From positions 1 through 64,000 of the forward strand of contig CAJNDS010000422.1 in NCBI GenBank assembly GCA_905221605.1: a stretch of 64,000 bases of DNA, given 5' to 3'. The notes under the pieces were generated by a model. That model did not search any database. It saw only the letters and a list, made by a program, of their open reading frames with translations, and was not told the DNA's origin. Origin of the DNA: Symbiodinium natans (lineage: Eukaryota > Sar > Dinophyceae > Suessiales > Symbiodiniaceae). This document shows, in pieces, positions 27,221 through 37,580 of this stretch (positions are counted from its first letter, which is position 1; each line of letters opens with the position of its first letter). Position numbers and translations under genes: made by a program.

Positions 27221-27379
27221 TTTGAAAGGGGTGCTGATTAGGCATCTTTTCGAGGAGGCTCTGAATTGTTTTGTTGGAAGTGAAATGGCAAGCAGGGCCA
27301 AGCACAGAAAGTCCCTGCAAGGTCTAAAGCTTGCGCAAGCCGAAGCGACTTGCAGTTCTTCGGACATAGCTTTCCCTGC

Positions 27380-27475
27380 TTCTGGGATCTCAGCCTGAGG
27401 TACTCCACCAGCGCCAACAGCTGGAGCGAATACACCGTGTCGGGCGCTCCTTCTTATTTAGGCCCAGGCCGGCGG
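27380..27475 (+). CDS. Unit A kelch exon: DLSLRYSTSANSWSEYTVSG
   Basis: The aromatic SANSWSEYT strand closes a kelch blade. B reads DLSLRYSASANSWSEYTASG at 42,138-42,220. Confidence 0.7.
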
Positions 27476-27954
27476 CTCTTAACGATTTAAAAGGCTACTT
27501 CATGTTGATGCTATGCCGCTACGGCGACCTGCCCCGGCCTGGCCTTCCCAGCGGCAATGCAACCCAAACCGGAGATCGCAGGTGTGAAGGTGCTGTTCGG
27601 CTTGTGCCCTTTGAGTGGCTTTTTGCGCAGCTATGTGCAATCACCACCCCCAAATGTGGGAGTGGTAAAACATGAAAGAACAAGGTGAGGTTGAATGGTT
27701 GGGACGGGGGGTGTCCGCCCACTATGGTGGGTTCAAATGCCCCCTGGTCCTGATGTGCGTCCCGGACATCGGCTAGGGGGTTACCCATTCCACGCAAAAA
27801 TGTAGGAAATAAAGCGGTTGGGAGGGGATTTCTCCTCCCCATACACCTACGGCCCGAGGTTTCGGCGGATATTAAGACTAATGGTTTGTTTGCGAATCTT
27901 CATTATGAATCTTCATTATTCACCTTAGTGTGAGTTTGAGGGACGGTGCCCTGA

Positions 27955-28135
27955 GGCGCCACGGCCTGGGACCCCGTGAACAGCCACCTTTACACCTACG
28001 GCGGCTTGGAGCAGGGGCCCAAAGACTCCCTGTGGAGGTTGACTGCAACCCACACATCCGTCACCAGCACCTGCGCAGAATTTTCCGCAGGGCTTGCAGA
28101 TTTTGCTGGCTCGTTGTTACGGTGCCTTAGGTATG
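27955..28135 (+). CDS. Unit A kelch exon: WDPVNSHLYTYGGLEQGPKD
   Basis: Frame ATAWDPVNSHLYTYGGLEQG then PKDSLWRLT is a full kelch blade. It is followed by TCAEFSAGLADFAGSLL, also found in B (42,672-42,840). Confidence 0.75.
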
Positions 28136-28220
28136 GTCCGATGCCGAAGCTATCGAAACCACCCCAGGTACTGCAACTTCAACCACCGCACACACAGCTA
28201 CATCCACAACTTCTTCCTCA

Positions 28221-28880
28221 TTGTCGGCAACTTCATCCTCAAAGAGCACCGCAACAACGGCGACCGAAGTCTACCATACTGCAACTTCGACCATAAGCAC
28301 AACCAGCAGCTCTTCAACCACAACTTCTTCCTCATTTTCGGCAACTTCATCCTCAAACAGCACTGCAACAACATCGACCGAAGTCTACCATACCACGATT
28401 ACTGACAATGCGGATGATGCCACCTCCGGTACTGCAACTTCGACCAGAAGCAGAACCAGCAGTTCGTCAATCACCTCACGCACAGCTACATCGACAACGT
28501 CTTCCTCATTCTCGGAAACTTCATTCTCAAGGAGCAGTACGACAACCCTGACTGCAACAACATCAACCAAAGCCTACCCTAGCACGAGTACGAAAACGTG
28601 GGCTCCCTTGACGACAACATGGACAAAGAATCTCCCTACCCAAAGTGCCACCCGAACGCCGTCTCGCACCGACGCTGCGGATCTGCTGTTGGGAGACCTC
28701 GACAACTCCGAAGGGGAGCTCGCGAGGCAGCTGGTAGCCACGCTGGGCAACAGCTCCAACTCGTCGGGTATCCTGGGACGCGCCCTCACGCAGTCTCACT
28801 TGGCGACCATTCAGACTCTGGCGTTGCAGCTTGGCGTTTCGGTGCGCTTCGGGCCGTTTCGGGGTCTTCAAGGTTCTTAG
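28221..28880 (+). CDS. Unit A Ser/Thr-rich stalk and following exon
   Basis: Residues about 1-145 are a mucin-like Ser/Thr stalk with repeated TATEVYHT, TTSSSF and SSKSTATT blocks, probably O-glycosylated and extracellular (inference). It is followed by a non-repetitive segment DLLLGDLDNSEGELARQLVA ... ILGRALTQSHLATIQTLALQ. B (42,845-43,370) has a shorter stalk with fewer repeats and a nearly identical second part. Stalk length therefore varies between copies by repeat expansion. Confidence 0.65.
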   Translation: MSATSSSKSTATTATEVYHTATSTISTTSSSSTTTSSSFSATSSSNSTATTSTEVYHTTITDNADDATSGTATSTRSRTSSSSITSRTATSTTSSSFSETSFSRSSTTTLTATTSTKAYPSTSTKTWAPLTTTWTKNLPTQSATRTPSRTDAADLLLGDLDNSEGELARQLVATLGNSSNSSGILGRALTQSHLATIQTLALQLGVSVRFGPFRGLQGS

Positions 28881-28916
28881 TACGATATTCAAGGTTTTGG
28901 ATGAAAGCTTGATCCC

Positions 28917-29045
28917 GAAGCACAGGGACAGCCTCGCGATCTCCGACATGAGCCGCAACGTCACGGTGCAGAGCGCCAGTGCCAGCGTGGAGGTTCCTCC
29001 GGACGTCGTGGCCCAGGTGCCAGCGGGGCCCGGTGCAGACAAGAA
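28917..29045 (+). CDS. Unit A exon: ISDMSRNVTVQSASASVEVP
   Basis: Frame SLAISDMSRNVTVQSASASV then EVPPDVVAQVPAGPGAD. It is almost identical in B (43,410-43,540). Its position just before the GPS exons suggests part of a GAIN-like fold. Confidence 0.6.
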
Positions 29046-29124
29046 CTCATGGAGTTCTACCATGTGTCCTTCTGTGCTTCTTTCTGAGGTACTCCAAGTA
29101 CGTGTCGCCCCCCCCCCCCCCCCC

Positions 29125-29280
29125 AAGTGCTCACAACAGGCTGCAGCAGCTGGCGGCAGCGGGCTGGTGCTGCTCAGCGTCTCGGTGGGCCTTGAAGAGC
29201 TCGGGGCTGGGCTCAACGGTTCCGAAGGAGGTGCAGGCGGGAGCACATGCGGGGGCTTCTTTCATGGTTCCTGTCTGAGG
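29125..29280 (+). CDS. Unit A exon: GLVLLSVSVGLEELGAGLNG
   Basis: Frame SGLVLLSVSVGLEELGAGLN with a Gly-rich tail, right after a poly-C tract. It is nearly identical in B (43,613-43,770). An alternative frame is also open, so the call is moderate. Confidence 0.5.
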
Positions 29281-29345
29281 GTTTGGGCATTCTAGTCCAC
29301 TTCTCGTGATTCTCGCGTTTAGTTTTCTGTGGCTTCTCTCCCGGA

Positions 29346-29510
29346 GGTAATGCTTTGGTCTCGCGGCCCGTGAGCATCACCTTCCGTGGGCCTGATGGCC
29401 AGAGGATTCCAATGCCGTCGCTGGCACGGCCCATCGAGGTTCTGATCCTGGGAGCGACCGAAGGCTCCCGGTGTGCTTTCTGGGACGAGGAGCTCCGATG
29501 CCCTGAACAA
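29346..29510 (+). CDS. Unit A GAIN/GPS exon 1: ...CAFWDEELRC
   Basis: Frame RPVSITFRGPDGQRIPMPSL, ARPIEVLILGATEGSRCAFW, DEELRC. The CxFWDE block is the hallmark first half of a GPS autoproteolysis motif, here preceded by the usual PI-strand. It is base-for-base almost identical in B (43,836-44,000). Confidence 0.75.
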
Positions 29511-29621
29511 CTCTTTCAGCTTTTAGGCGCTAGCCAGCCCCGACAGCAGTCGCTGTAGCCAAACCACAGCAAGTTGGGTTCTCAGGAAGTTTGAGCGTTT
29601 AGTTTCGGATCAAGTCCAAGA

Positions 29622-29725
29622 AAGGACACCGGCACCTGGTCGTCGGAGGGCTTGCGTGCGGTGTCCTTCCGGGACGGGGAGTTGCTATGCCAGACCTCCC
29701 ACCTCACTGCCCCTCGGCGGGGCTT
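29622..29725 (+). CDS. Unit A GPS exon 2: WSSEGLR...CQTSHLT
   Basis: Frame TWSSEGLRAVSFRDGELLCQ then TSHLT. Trp-Ser, the second Cys and the His-Leu-Thr cleavage triad complete the GPS motif begun in the previous exon. In known GPS proteins the chain self-cleaves between Leu and Thr. B is at 44,150-44,250. Confidence 0.8.
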
Positions 29726-29837
29726 TGTGTTGTTTGGGGGGCTGTTCTCAAGCTCACCAAGCTCTGAAGAAGCGCTTCAAATCCCTAAATGTCCCAAGAG
29801 GGCTAAGCGCTATACCCTCAGGAAACGACCCCCAGCT

Positions 29838-29965
29838 GCGCCGGAGGTCTTTGGGGCGGTTCTGGAGACCTTCCTCCACGTGCTCCGGTGCTCCACCGCC
29901 GCGCAGGTGTTCTCTGCCGAGGGCCTCCAGAACCTCAGCAAGGGCACGCCCGGGGGGTGGGAGTC
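29838..29965 (+). CDS. Unit A post-GPS exon: FGAVLETFLHVLRCSTAAQVF
   Basis: Frame VFGAVLETFLHVLRCSTAAQ then VFSAEGLQNLSKG. It is nearly identical in B (44,352-44,468). The amphipathic segment lies where polycystin-type proteins pass from the GPS into the membrane region. Confidence 0.6.
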
Positions 29966-30999
29966 GTAGGGAATCGTGGGAACTTGGAGCTTCAGTGTGG
30001 GGTTTACCGGCTGCATGCGCTTCCGAGTTATGTCGCGCATTGGTGCATTGGTGCTGTGGGTACAGACATGGCACAAGTCCCCGAATCTCAAAGCAAGCAG
30101 GCACCTGGCCCGGCCATGCTGCTGCGATCATTACCTTCAGCGTTGCCTTGCTGAGCAGAGGGCAGAGGGCATGGTGGGGGGAAGTGCGTGGCAGAAGCTC
30201 TTCTTGTTGGCAAGGAGAAAGTAGATGCTGTAGTCGAGAAGCTAGTCAGTAGATGTCAGTAGTGGTGAAGTGGTCGCTGCAAGAGTCTTTGGATGTTAAA
30301 TGCAAAGCCGCGATGAAGCCTTGTGCAAGTCCGTGAAGGACATGGTGAGCACGACGAGCGTCACGAAACTGCAGCACACCGTTCGTCTTGACCGCGCAAG
30401 CTTGGACGGAGAAGCTGGCAAAGCGTGATTTGAGACCGATTGACATCTGCACCGAACCGCAGCGATGTCAAAATCCGGCAACCTGCGAAGGGTCCCGAAG
30501 CTTGAAACCCAAACCCCAAGTATCTCCGAGAAGCAATCTGAAGCAGCTTCAGGCTGTGAGATTCTGGATTGCGTCGTCTGTTCTGATGCATCACGTGTAC
30601 CAGCCCCGGAAACCAAAGAACAGCAAAGACGAAAGCAGCCCAGACGCTCCCAGGAAAATGGAAGCACAGCTGCATTTCGAACTGCAAGAGTGCCGCTCCG
30701 TTTCTTTGGTTAAACCCTCGGTGGTGCCACGAAAACAAGTGCGCACGCTTCGACTGTGCCCACTCAGACTCAGCACACAAACTGGGGCCCAGCAAAAGAG
30801 CGCTGCGGCTGCAACCACTGCCGCGGTTTTGACGCCTAATACGACGGTGTACCTCACGCTGCGTGCAAACATGTGCATACGTGCATGTCCTGCTGTATGT
30901 TTCAGCCATTTCGCCTTGTCTTTTGGCTATGACCGTTGCCAGCGCTGTGATTACTCCAACGATTGGGAGTGCTGCTGGCTGTGCTGTGCTGAAAGGGGC

Positions 31000-31125
31000 G
31001 CCAGTTTGCTTCCACTTGCCCCCAAGGCTCTCTTCATCTGCCTGCTGTTGCTCCTGTATGCCCTACGGCTTGACAGAAAGCGGTCGCTGTCCAGGCATGA
31101 CCGCATGCCCGCATACTGTCACATA
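31000..31125 (+). CDS. Unit A transmembrane exon: ALFICLLLLLYALRLDRKR
   Basis: Frame PLAPKALFICLLLLLYALRL then DRKRSLSRHDR: a hydrophobic helix followed by basic residues, as for a first membrane span with cytoplasmic tail after a GPS domain. B is at 44,990-45,100. A second frame (30,863-31,141) is also open with hydrophobic stretches, so exon limits are unsure. Confidence 0.55.
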
Positions 31126-31520
31126 CTCCAGCCCCGGATAATCCCCTATAATCCTGTTGAATCCCGAAAAGCGGTCTTTAAGCTTCGAAACCCTGCAGGA
31201 CAAGTCATACTGACCACTTTTCTCAAGCTGTGCACCTGGCACCATGGCAGGAAGCAGGTGAAGGCCGCTTTGCTTATCGAGTTGGACGCGGACAAGCAGG
31301 AGCAATCCCCGTCCCGCGCCCTCAGCCCCGAATAGAACATATTCCCAAAATCTAGGCACGATCGGGCATTCTCGGGCACAGTAGAGCTGCGGTGAGGATG
31401 CTGCGGACGGCTATGCGGAGGAGGAAGAAGAGGAGGTAAAGGCAGAGAAGGCTGCGGACATTGATTTCGGCAAGAGTCCTGAAGCTTTGAATTCTAGTGA
31501 CTAGCGCTGTCAGGCTCGAC

Positions 31521-32768
31521 AGCCCAGCGTGTGCCGTCAGGCTTCTTGGCAGTTGTTAAGAGCACAGAAAAGCAGAGGTTTTGCACAAGTTGCGTGCTGC
31601 AAGCTCTCCCAGACGGCGTTCTCAGGCCGCGGCGCGCTTGGCGTCTTCTTTCGCGTGGCTCCTTAGCCAGATGTTCGACATCCCCGACGACCTGCTGACG
31701 GAGTTGATGAATGCCAAGGCGGACTCAGCTCGAAAATGCTCGAAGAAATCCCTCCTCAGAGTCCGACAAATCCCTCAGGTGGTCACGATCAACCGCTGCA
31801 TCAGCTCTCTGCACGCCTACAAGAGCCACGCCGACCGTCAGAGCATCCGTGCAGCGGAGAGGCTGGTGGGCCACGCGCAGCTCGCCTGTTTTAAAAACAG
31901 GAGACAGCTCTGCGATTCAACGCGTAGTTGAATGCAGCAGTTCTCAGGGTGCAAAAAGGTTTTGGCAGGTTCGGGACGGACTTCGCCACTCATCTGAAAA
32001 TAAGATTCGGACTAAACTAACGTGAGGCCGCCTCGGCAAGCGTCCCGAGGCTTTCGAGGGTGTGCGGGAGGGTGTGGGGGGGGGGAGGGAGGGCCCAGGG
32101 AGGCAGGGTCGGGTGGTGGGTTGGGGGATTGGGGTTGGGTACCGAGGCGCCTGCAGCACTCAACCACAGCCAGCATGTCGGTGACCATCGAGGACTTCGT
32201 GCGGATGGACCAGACCACGGACTACAGGAGAAGCAAGTCCTTGGTTGCGAAGAACTTTTTGAACAGCTTCTGGTGCAAGCGCGTGGTTCTCCTGATGTGG
32301 GCCATGCATCCCTGGATCACCATGCAGTTCGTGAGCTTGTTCAGATCCCACGTCGTCCCCAGGCAGATTGTCGGGATGTGTTTTTGTGTTTTTTTGTTTT
32401 TCCTCTAGTTTCCTTAATTCATTACTCTCCAGCTTGTATTGGAGGGGTTCTCTCTGTGAGGGTTTCGGGGGGGGGGGGGCAACCGAGGTCCGAGCCTCCC
32501 TGATCATTCTGAAGCTGGTGTCTGCCGCTTGCGCCAACGCGCTCTTCTTCACCAGCTCGGCGGCCTCTCGGCTCATGGATACCCATTTCAGGGTCAGATA
32601 TTGGGGTTTGTAGGGGTTCAGGGCTCGGTTAGGGGTTAGGGCCCTTACACACAGGTTGCGGCCGACGCGGACATGAACTGTGCGCCGCTAGAGACCACCG
32701 GCGAGCGCCTGCTGCGCGCAGCCATCGTTGGCATCCTCTCCGCTTGCATGGGCGACCTGCGCTCCGGT
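31521..32768 (+). CDS. Unit A membrane-region exons (block inverted in unit B)
   Basis: Exon-like frames in order: DIPDDLLTELMNAKADSA...VTINRCISSLHAYKSHADR (31,635-31,925); SVTIEDFVRMDQTTDYRRSK...FWCKRVVLLMWAMHPWITMQ (32,175-32,373); VRASLIILKLVSAACANALF FTSS (32,490-32,570); and a TTGERLLRAAIVGILSACMG frame (32,655-32,768). The basic HPW segment, the Leu-rich NALFF helix and the ERLLRA...ACMGD block in this order fit the membrane part of polycystin-like GPS receptors. All are on the plus strand, as is the rest of the gene, so A has the ancestral order. Confidence 0.6.
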
Positions 32769-32858
32769 TGCACAAGAAAAGCAGACGGGTTCCGGGCTTT
32801 TGGGGCAGATGAGGGTTAGCATGAGCCGTAGTTAAGAAGAACAGCGCCTTCATCCCAT

Positions 32859-32906
32859 AGATTTCATCGAGATTTCCGAAGAGTTTTTTCCATGATCTTG
32901 GGGCGA
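32859..32906 (+). pseudogene. Unit A exon IDFIEISEEFF, interrupted
   Basis: B reads PIDFIEISEEFFPMILGRLR in an open frame (47,127-47,190). In A one base is missing before ATGATC, creating an early TGA, and the 1.06-kb insertion begins within the same exon. Unit A's gene is therefore broken here. Confidence 0.65.
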
Positions 32907-33962
32907 GGAACCCGTGTTTTTTTTTTGTGGGTGCTTTTTGCGTGGGTGTTTTTTTCCGGGTGAGTCCCCGCACCCGCAGCAAAAAAAAAGCGCTCTCGCC
33001 CCCTCCCCGCCGACAAAACCCCCCCTCTTTTTAAACTGTGCAAGCGTTTTTCAAAGCACTGAATCCTTCCCAAGGCCATCATGCGAACATTGTGTTTGCA
33101 AACGGTGGAGGGAGCCCTCTTTAACACCGTGCCAGCTATGAATCCTGTCCAAGCCTATCATGCGGGCGGGGGGGGGGGGGGGCTGCGCTTTTCTAAGCCG
33201 GGCAAACTTGCTTCAATCATACGAATCCTTTCCAAACCCATGATGATGCGAGCATGTTTGCAAATGGGGGGGGGGCTGCGCCCGCCCCCCCAACCCCCGA
33301 CCACTTTTTTTTTGCCGGCAAGCTTGCTTCAAAGCTTACGAATCCCTTCCAAACCCATGATGCGAGCATTGTGTTTTCAAATGCGGCGGCCTGCGCGGCC
33401 CCCACAGGAACAAAAACACTTTTGGTTGCAAGTCACATATTGAGATACCACAGAGAATTAGTTTCTCATGTATTCTTGTCTCATGTCTTCCTCATTAAAT
33501 ATCGAGGTAAACTATGACGATATAGACAAAAATAGAGAGAAATAGAGGCTTTCGGAAATATAGAGAAATAGAGGCTTTCGTATTCAAGCATAGAGAAATT
33601 AGAAAAACTAGAGGTTTTGAGTAAATGTGGAGAAAATAGAGGTTTTCATATTCAATGATAGAGAAGAAAGTGGTTTTCCTATTAAAATACAGAGAAAGTA
33701 GAGGGTTTCCATAGTAATATATAGAGAGAACAGCAAAAACGCCCCCGCACTCGCAACAAAAAAGAACGCGCCCCCGCAGCAAAATAAGAAACGCGCCCCC
33801 GCACCCGCAGCAAAAAAAGAAGCGCGCCCCCGCACCCGCAGCAAAAGAAAAACCGCAGCAAAAAGACGCGCCCCCGCACCCGCAGCAAAAAAAGGCGCGC
33901 CCCGCACCCGCAACAAAGAAGCACCCGCAGCAAAAAGCAAAACACTCTTACCCTTGGGGCGA
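32907..33962. mobile_element. 1.06-kb insertion with 10-bp target duplication
   Basis: CTTGGGGCGA occurs at 32,897-32,906 and again at 33,953-33,962, and unit B has it once (47,169-47,178), so B is the empty site. The insert starts with T-rich GTGGGTGCTTTTT repeats and ends with A-rich CACCCGCAGCAAAAA repeats, which are complementary, giving long imperfect inverted ends. Its middle has three near-repeats of AATCC(T/C)(T)TCCAA(A)CC(C/T)ATGATG. No transposase is seen. Confidence 0.75.
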
Positions 33963-34056
33963 CTTCGGAAAGAGCTCTGAGGCTCATCGTGCTGCTGGCC
34001 ATGGTGCAGCGGCGGCAGGCCCCCCCCCCCCCCCCCCCCCGATAGCTTCAAGTCAG

Positions 34057-34194
34057 ATGGGGAAAATGCCAGGTCCTGATCCGGCGATGGACGGAAGAGG
34101 CCAAAGAGAGGCAGCTCAGGAGAATCGGGTGAAAGACTCGGATTTCGAGCCATACGAGAGTATTGGTTTGTGGGATTCTGAAACGATGGAGTAG
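34057..34194 (+). CDS. Short ORF at unit B start: MGKMPGPDPAMDGRGQREAA
   Basis: A 45-residue ORF ending YESIGLWDSETME. The same ORF opens unit C (47,277-47,414) with few changes and is lost from truncated unit A. It may be the first exon of the receptor-like gene or the tail of the preceding copy, since in C it is open upstream through LIVLLAMVQRRQ and a poly-Pro stretch. Confidence 0.45.
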   Translation: MGKMPGPDPAMDGRGQREAAQENRVKDSDFEPYESIGLWDSETME

Positions 34195-34214
34195 CGAAAT
34201 GTGGGAGAGCGGAA

Positions 34215-35095
34215 ACAGCACAGAAGCCGAATTCGGCCGTGAGGAGCTGGCGTCGCCGGCGTTTCATCTTCTGGCTGATCTGGCTTCTCCGTGTTCTTTT
34301 GTGAGGGTCCTTAACCCCCGCACTGGGACCCTTGCTCCTGTTAGGGGGTGCACAAAAGCACACAAGATGGTTCTGCCTCGTCATTCCTAGGGCATGTGTC
34401 TTCGCTGGACTGCAAGGTTCCTGTTTAGGCTGGGGCTTCCGTCTCCGTGGGTTGAAGCGTGGGGCTTCCGTCTCTGTCCGAGGTTTCCCAATCTTGGCAT
34501 CTCGATTCTGTACGTATTCGGCTTCCTGGCCAACGTGAGCCAAGCAGATGGGGCCAAGTGGATCGAAAGAGCCTTCGCCGCGACATTCGGTGGCCTTCGC
34601 TTAACCCTAAACCCGAAACCCGAAACCCTAAATTTGGCTTGCAAGGGCTTTTGATGGCTTTGTTTGGGTTTTTCCAAAGCTTCAGCTGGCCAGCGCATCC
34701 TGTAAGCAGTTGCTTTGAGACATTTGTTTCCTGCAGCTGAGGCACCGGGATGAGTCTGTTACAGGATCTCGTCCTGAAGCCGCTCTGCTTGGTGGCTGGG
34801 CTGGGATGAAAGATTGAGAAGAGCGTGCGAGATCCAGAAAGATACAGAGGTGTCGGGGCTGATGTTGATCTAGCTAATGTAGCTGTAGCCCCGCGCACAC
34901 CGAGGCTCTGTTGTACGCCACGGTCGCCAGCATGGTCCTGTGCTGCAGCCCAAGCGTCGGGGAGAAGATCTTGAACCAGTGGGCTCTGAACGACAAAGAG
35001 TCCGAGAACGAGGACCTGCAGAACGACGGCAACCAGCTCGGGAACGAAGACTTCGAGGCAACTCGGCGCCCTAGGTTTTTAGGCTCTAAACCTGA
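34215..35095 (+). CDS. Unit B N-terminal exons
   Basis: Exon-like frames in order: EFGREELASPAFHLLADLAS (34,230-34,305); ISILYVFGFLANVSQADGAK (34,495-34,600); MSLLQDLVLKPLCLVAG (34,750-34,800); and ALLYATVASMVLCCSPSVGE with KILNQWALNDKESENEDLQ (34,908-35,090). All match units A and C in order and orientation. CCCTAAA-like units between the second and third mark the place where the copia element is inserted in unit C. Confidence 0.6.
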
Positions 35096-35574
35096 AACGC
35101 ATCCCAAGGATGAGAGTCGAAGCCCATCTTCTTCCCGGGAAGCGTGTTTTCTTGTTGACGCCTAGCATTTCTTCCAGGAACCTGAAATCTCCCAAATTGT
35201 GGTTCACCTTCCCCCCCCCCCCCGCCGCCCAGTTTGACCCCAAAGACGGGTTTCAGAGGGGGAGTTAAGAGGGCCTTGGAGTTTGGGACTGAGGGCGGTT
35301 CAACGCTAAGCATCATAAATGGTCAACTCTTTTTTTAAGGGACCAATTTAGATACCAGTACCGTTTCTTCTGCTGCAGAGAAGGCGCACAGCGCGCCTTC
35401 TCTGGGCCCGGCGGGGTGGTCGGGACCCTTTCTGTTGCTTTGTCGGGAGGTCAGGGTCGTTGTGTCAGGCCCCGCCAGGGTCTCACGCTCTTTGGCCGGC
35501 TTGTGAGGAAGATGACACAATAGAAGCGATGTATATCGACTCGGTGTGAAGAGTCGTTCTCCTCTGCGTATCTG

Positions 35575-35745
35575 CGCATGTACAGACACGAGGGAATCCT
35601 TGTGGCCGTGACTTGGGGCAAGGCGCATATCTCTTGAGGAACGAAGATGTCTTCGTTATCATACCCAGGAGTTGTACCTTCGCTTCAAGCTGCGCAGATC
35701 CGCAGATCTCTTGAGCTCAGATTTCGTCAGAAGTGGCAAGAGCAA
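35575..35745 (+). pseudogene. Unit B remnant of the AYLLRNEDVFV exon
   Basis: C has an uninterrupted frame MYRHEGTLVAVTGAYLLRNE then DVFVTIPRSSLQELHRSLEV (58,005-58,160). B keeps MYRHEGILVAV and YLLRNEDVFVIIPRS, but an inserted GGGGCAAG shifts the frame between them and a stop follows. Possibly a decayed exon. Confidence 0.5.
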
Positions 35746-35749
35746 TCTC

Positions 35750-37528
35750 TGAGAGGGCTGCTGTTTCTTTTGCAAATCCTCCAACGTTGGAGGTTTAGAC
35801 CTTCTAGTCTGTTTCCGCACTCCACCAGAAAGGAGTAGAACGGCTGTGCCATCGGCATGGAACAGGTTCCGAGCCAGGGGCGTGCCGGTAGCTTTTCTCA
35901 GGGTTCCGACTAGGACACCCGGGCTTCCTTCAAAAAAGGAGTCTCGCGAGCACAGGGGCCATGCCTTGGGGGGGGGGAGGGTAGGGGGTAGGATGGTTGG
36001 TTATACAAAATCCTACTAAGGTTAACCTAGAGTGTTCGGTGAGGACGCTTTTAACTTCTCCGCACCTGCTATGCCTTCAGGGAAGCAGCATCGTCTTCGT
36101 CCCGAACCCTGGAACCCCCTCTCATCCTGCCTTGCACCTCCCTGCATTCTAAGTGCCCATCACGGTCTCTTCCTTGACCATGCGAGTGGGGGGGGGGGGT
36201 GTGTTATGGGGCAGGGGGCTTGGCCCGAAACTTGCAGCGGAGGCCGCGCCCTTGGTTTAGACAGTGCTGTTGCTCTGTGCCATAACAATGATATGTAAGA
36301 ATGAGAAAAATGATAATGTACTGTAGGCCTTTTTGCTCTCAGACATATGTTCCCGAATGCTCTGCAGAAGGGTTCTCGTTTTCAGGTTGGGGGTCTAGGG
36401 GTCAAGAGGTGCCCAAACGTCGTTGCGTTTGCGGACCGCAAGCCGACGCCCCGCCCCCCCAACCCCCCCAACCACCCATCAGCCCCAACCCCCACGACCC
36501 CCCCGCGTGTCATGTCTTCATGTCGTGTCGCGTCTTCGTCTTCGTGTCCCTGTGTCCTCGTGTCGTGTCCTCGTGTCGTGTCTTCGTGTCGTGTCATGTC
36601 GTATCGTGTCTTCGTCTTCCTGTCGCGTCCTTGTGTCGCGTCCTCGTGTCGTGTCCTCGTGTCGTGTCTTCGTGTCCTGTCTTCGTGTCCTGTCTTCGTG
36701 TCGTGTCTTCGTGTCGTATCGTGTCCTTGTGCCATGTCTTCGTGTCCTGTCTTCGCATCAGGTCCGTGTCGTGTCCGCGTGTGGATCCTATCAGGTTTTT
36801 CTCAAATTCTCGACCGCCAGCGAAACGAGCCAAATAGCATTGTGCGCTTTTCTCTTAGTTCCCATCTCTCTTCCATGCCTATCACTGTTAATATTAGCTC
36901 TTGTTGTCAATGGGTTTTCCCCAACAGCGAAGCGGGTACTGGAGCGGGTTTCGGAGCGGGTTCCGGAGCAGCTACCAGAGCCGGTTCCGGAGCGGGTTCC
37001 GGAGCAGGTTCCACGGGCCAAGAACATCTGAAAAGCACGCACAATGGCTTGGGCTGGCCCTTTCCCCATGCACAATGGCTTGGCCTGGCGGTATACAAGT
37101 GTAACAGCGATGCATGCTAAGTCTTCCTGGATTCCTTGCAAGCAGTCTGCTAAGCTATGCCAGGTCTCTGTTCCATGGCACCGGGTGTGTGTTTCTTTTT
37201 TAACTTTTGTAATTCCCAAAAGCCCGGTCCGCGCGGTATTTGTGCTGTTTTTCCCAACAGCAAACCGATGGGGTCTCCAGCCCTTGGGTACTGGAGCGGG
37301 CTTCGGAGCAGGTTCTGGAGCGGAACCCGAGCGTTGCAGAGCAGGTTCTGGAGCAGGTGCCGGAGCGGGTTCCACGGGCCAAGAACATCTGAAAAGCGCG
37401 GTATTTGTGGTGTTTTTCCCCAACAGCAAACCGATGGGGTCTCCAGCCCTTGAATACTGGAGCGGGTTTCGGAGCAGGTTCCGGAGCAGGTTCCGGGGTT
37501 CCAGAGAGGGTTCTGGAGCAGGTACCTC

Positions 37529-37580
<52 letters not shown>

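Larger units (their letters stand above)
18058..34040 (+). repeat. Segmental duplication unit A
   Basis: First of three direct copies of a gene-bearing block. Its left edge at about 18,058 cuts into the exon that B and C carry complete, next to a T-rich GATCC repeat. Exon order matches unit B throughout. Unit-specific insertions include a CACGTGGCGTC repeat block (18,480-18,990), a block with CACTACCAC satellite (about 24,003-25,140) and a 1.06-kb insertion (32,907-33,962). Confidence 0.85.

Noticed and set aside
33608-34543. 311-residue minus-strand ORF
   Set aside because: It runs through the foldback insertion and a poly-G tract and is antisense to exons conserved on the plus strand.
36301-37120. 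Cys/Val/Ser-rich ORFs (SCRVFVS repeats)
   Set aside because: Frames of the CGTGTCGTGTCTT satellite; frame and length are not conserved between units B and C.
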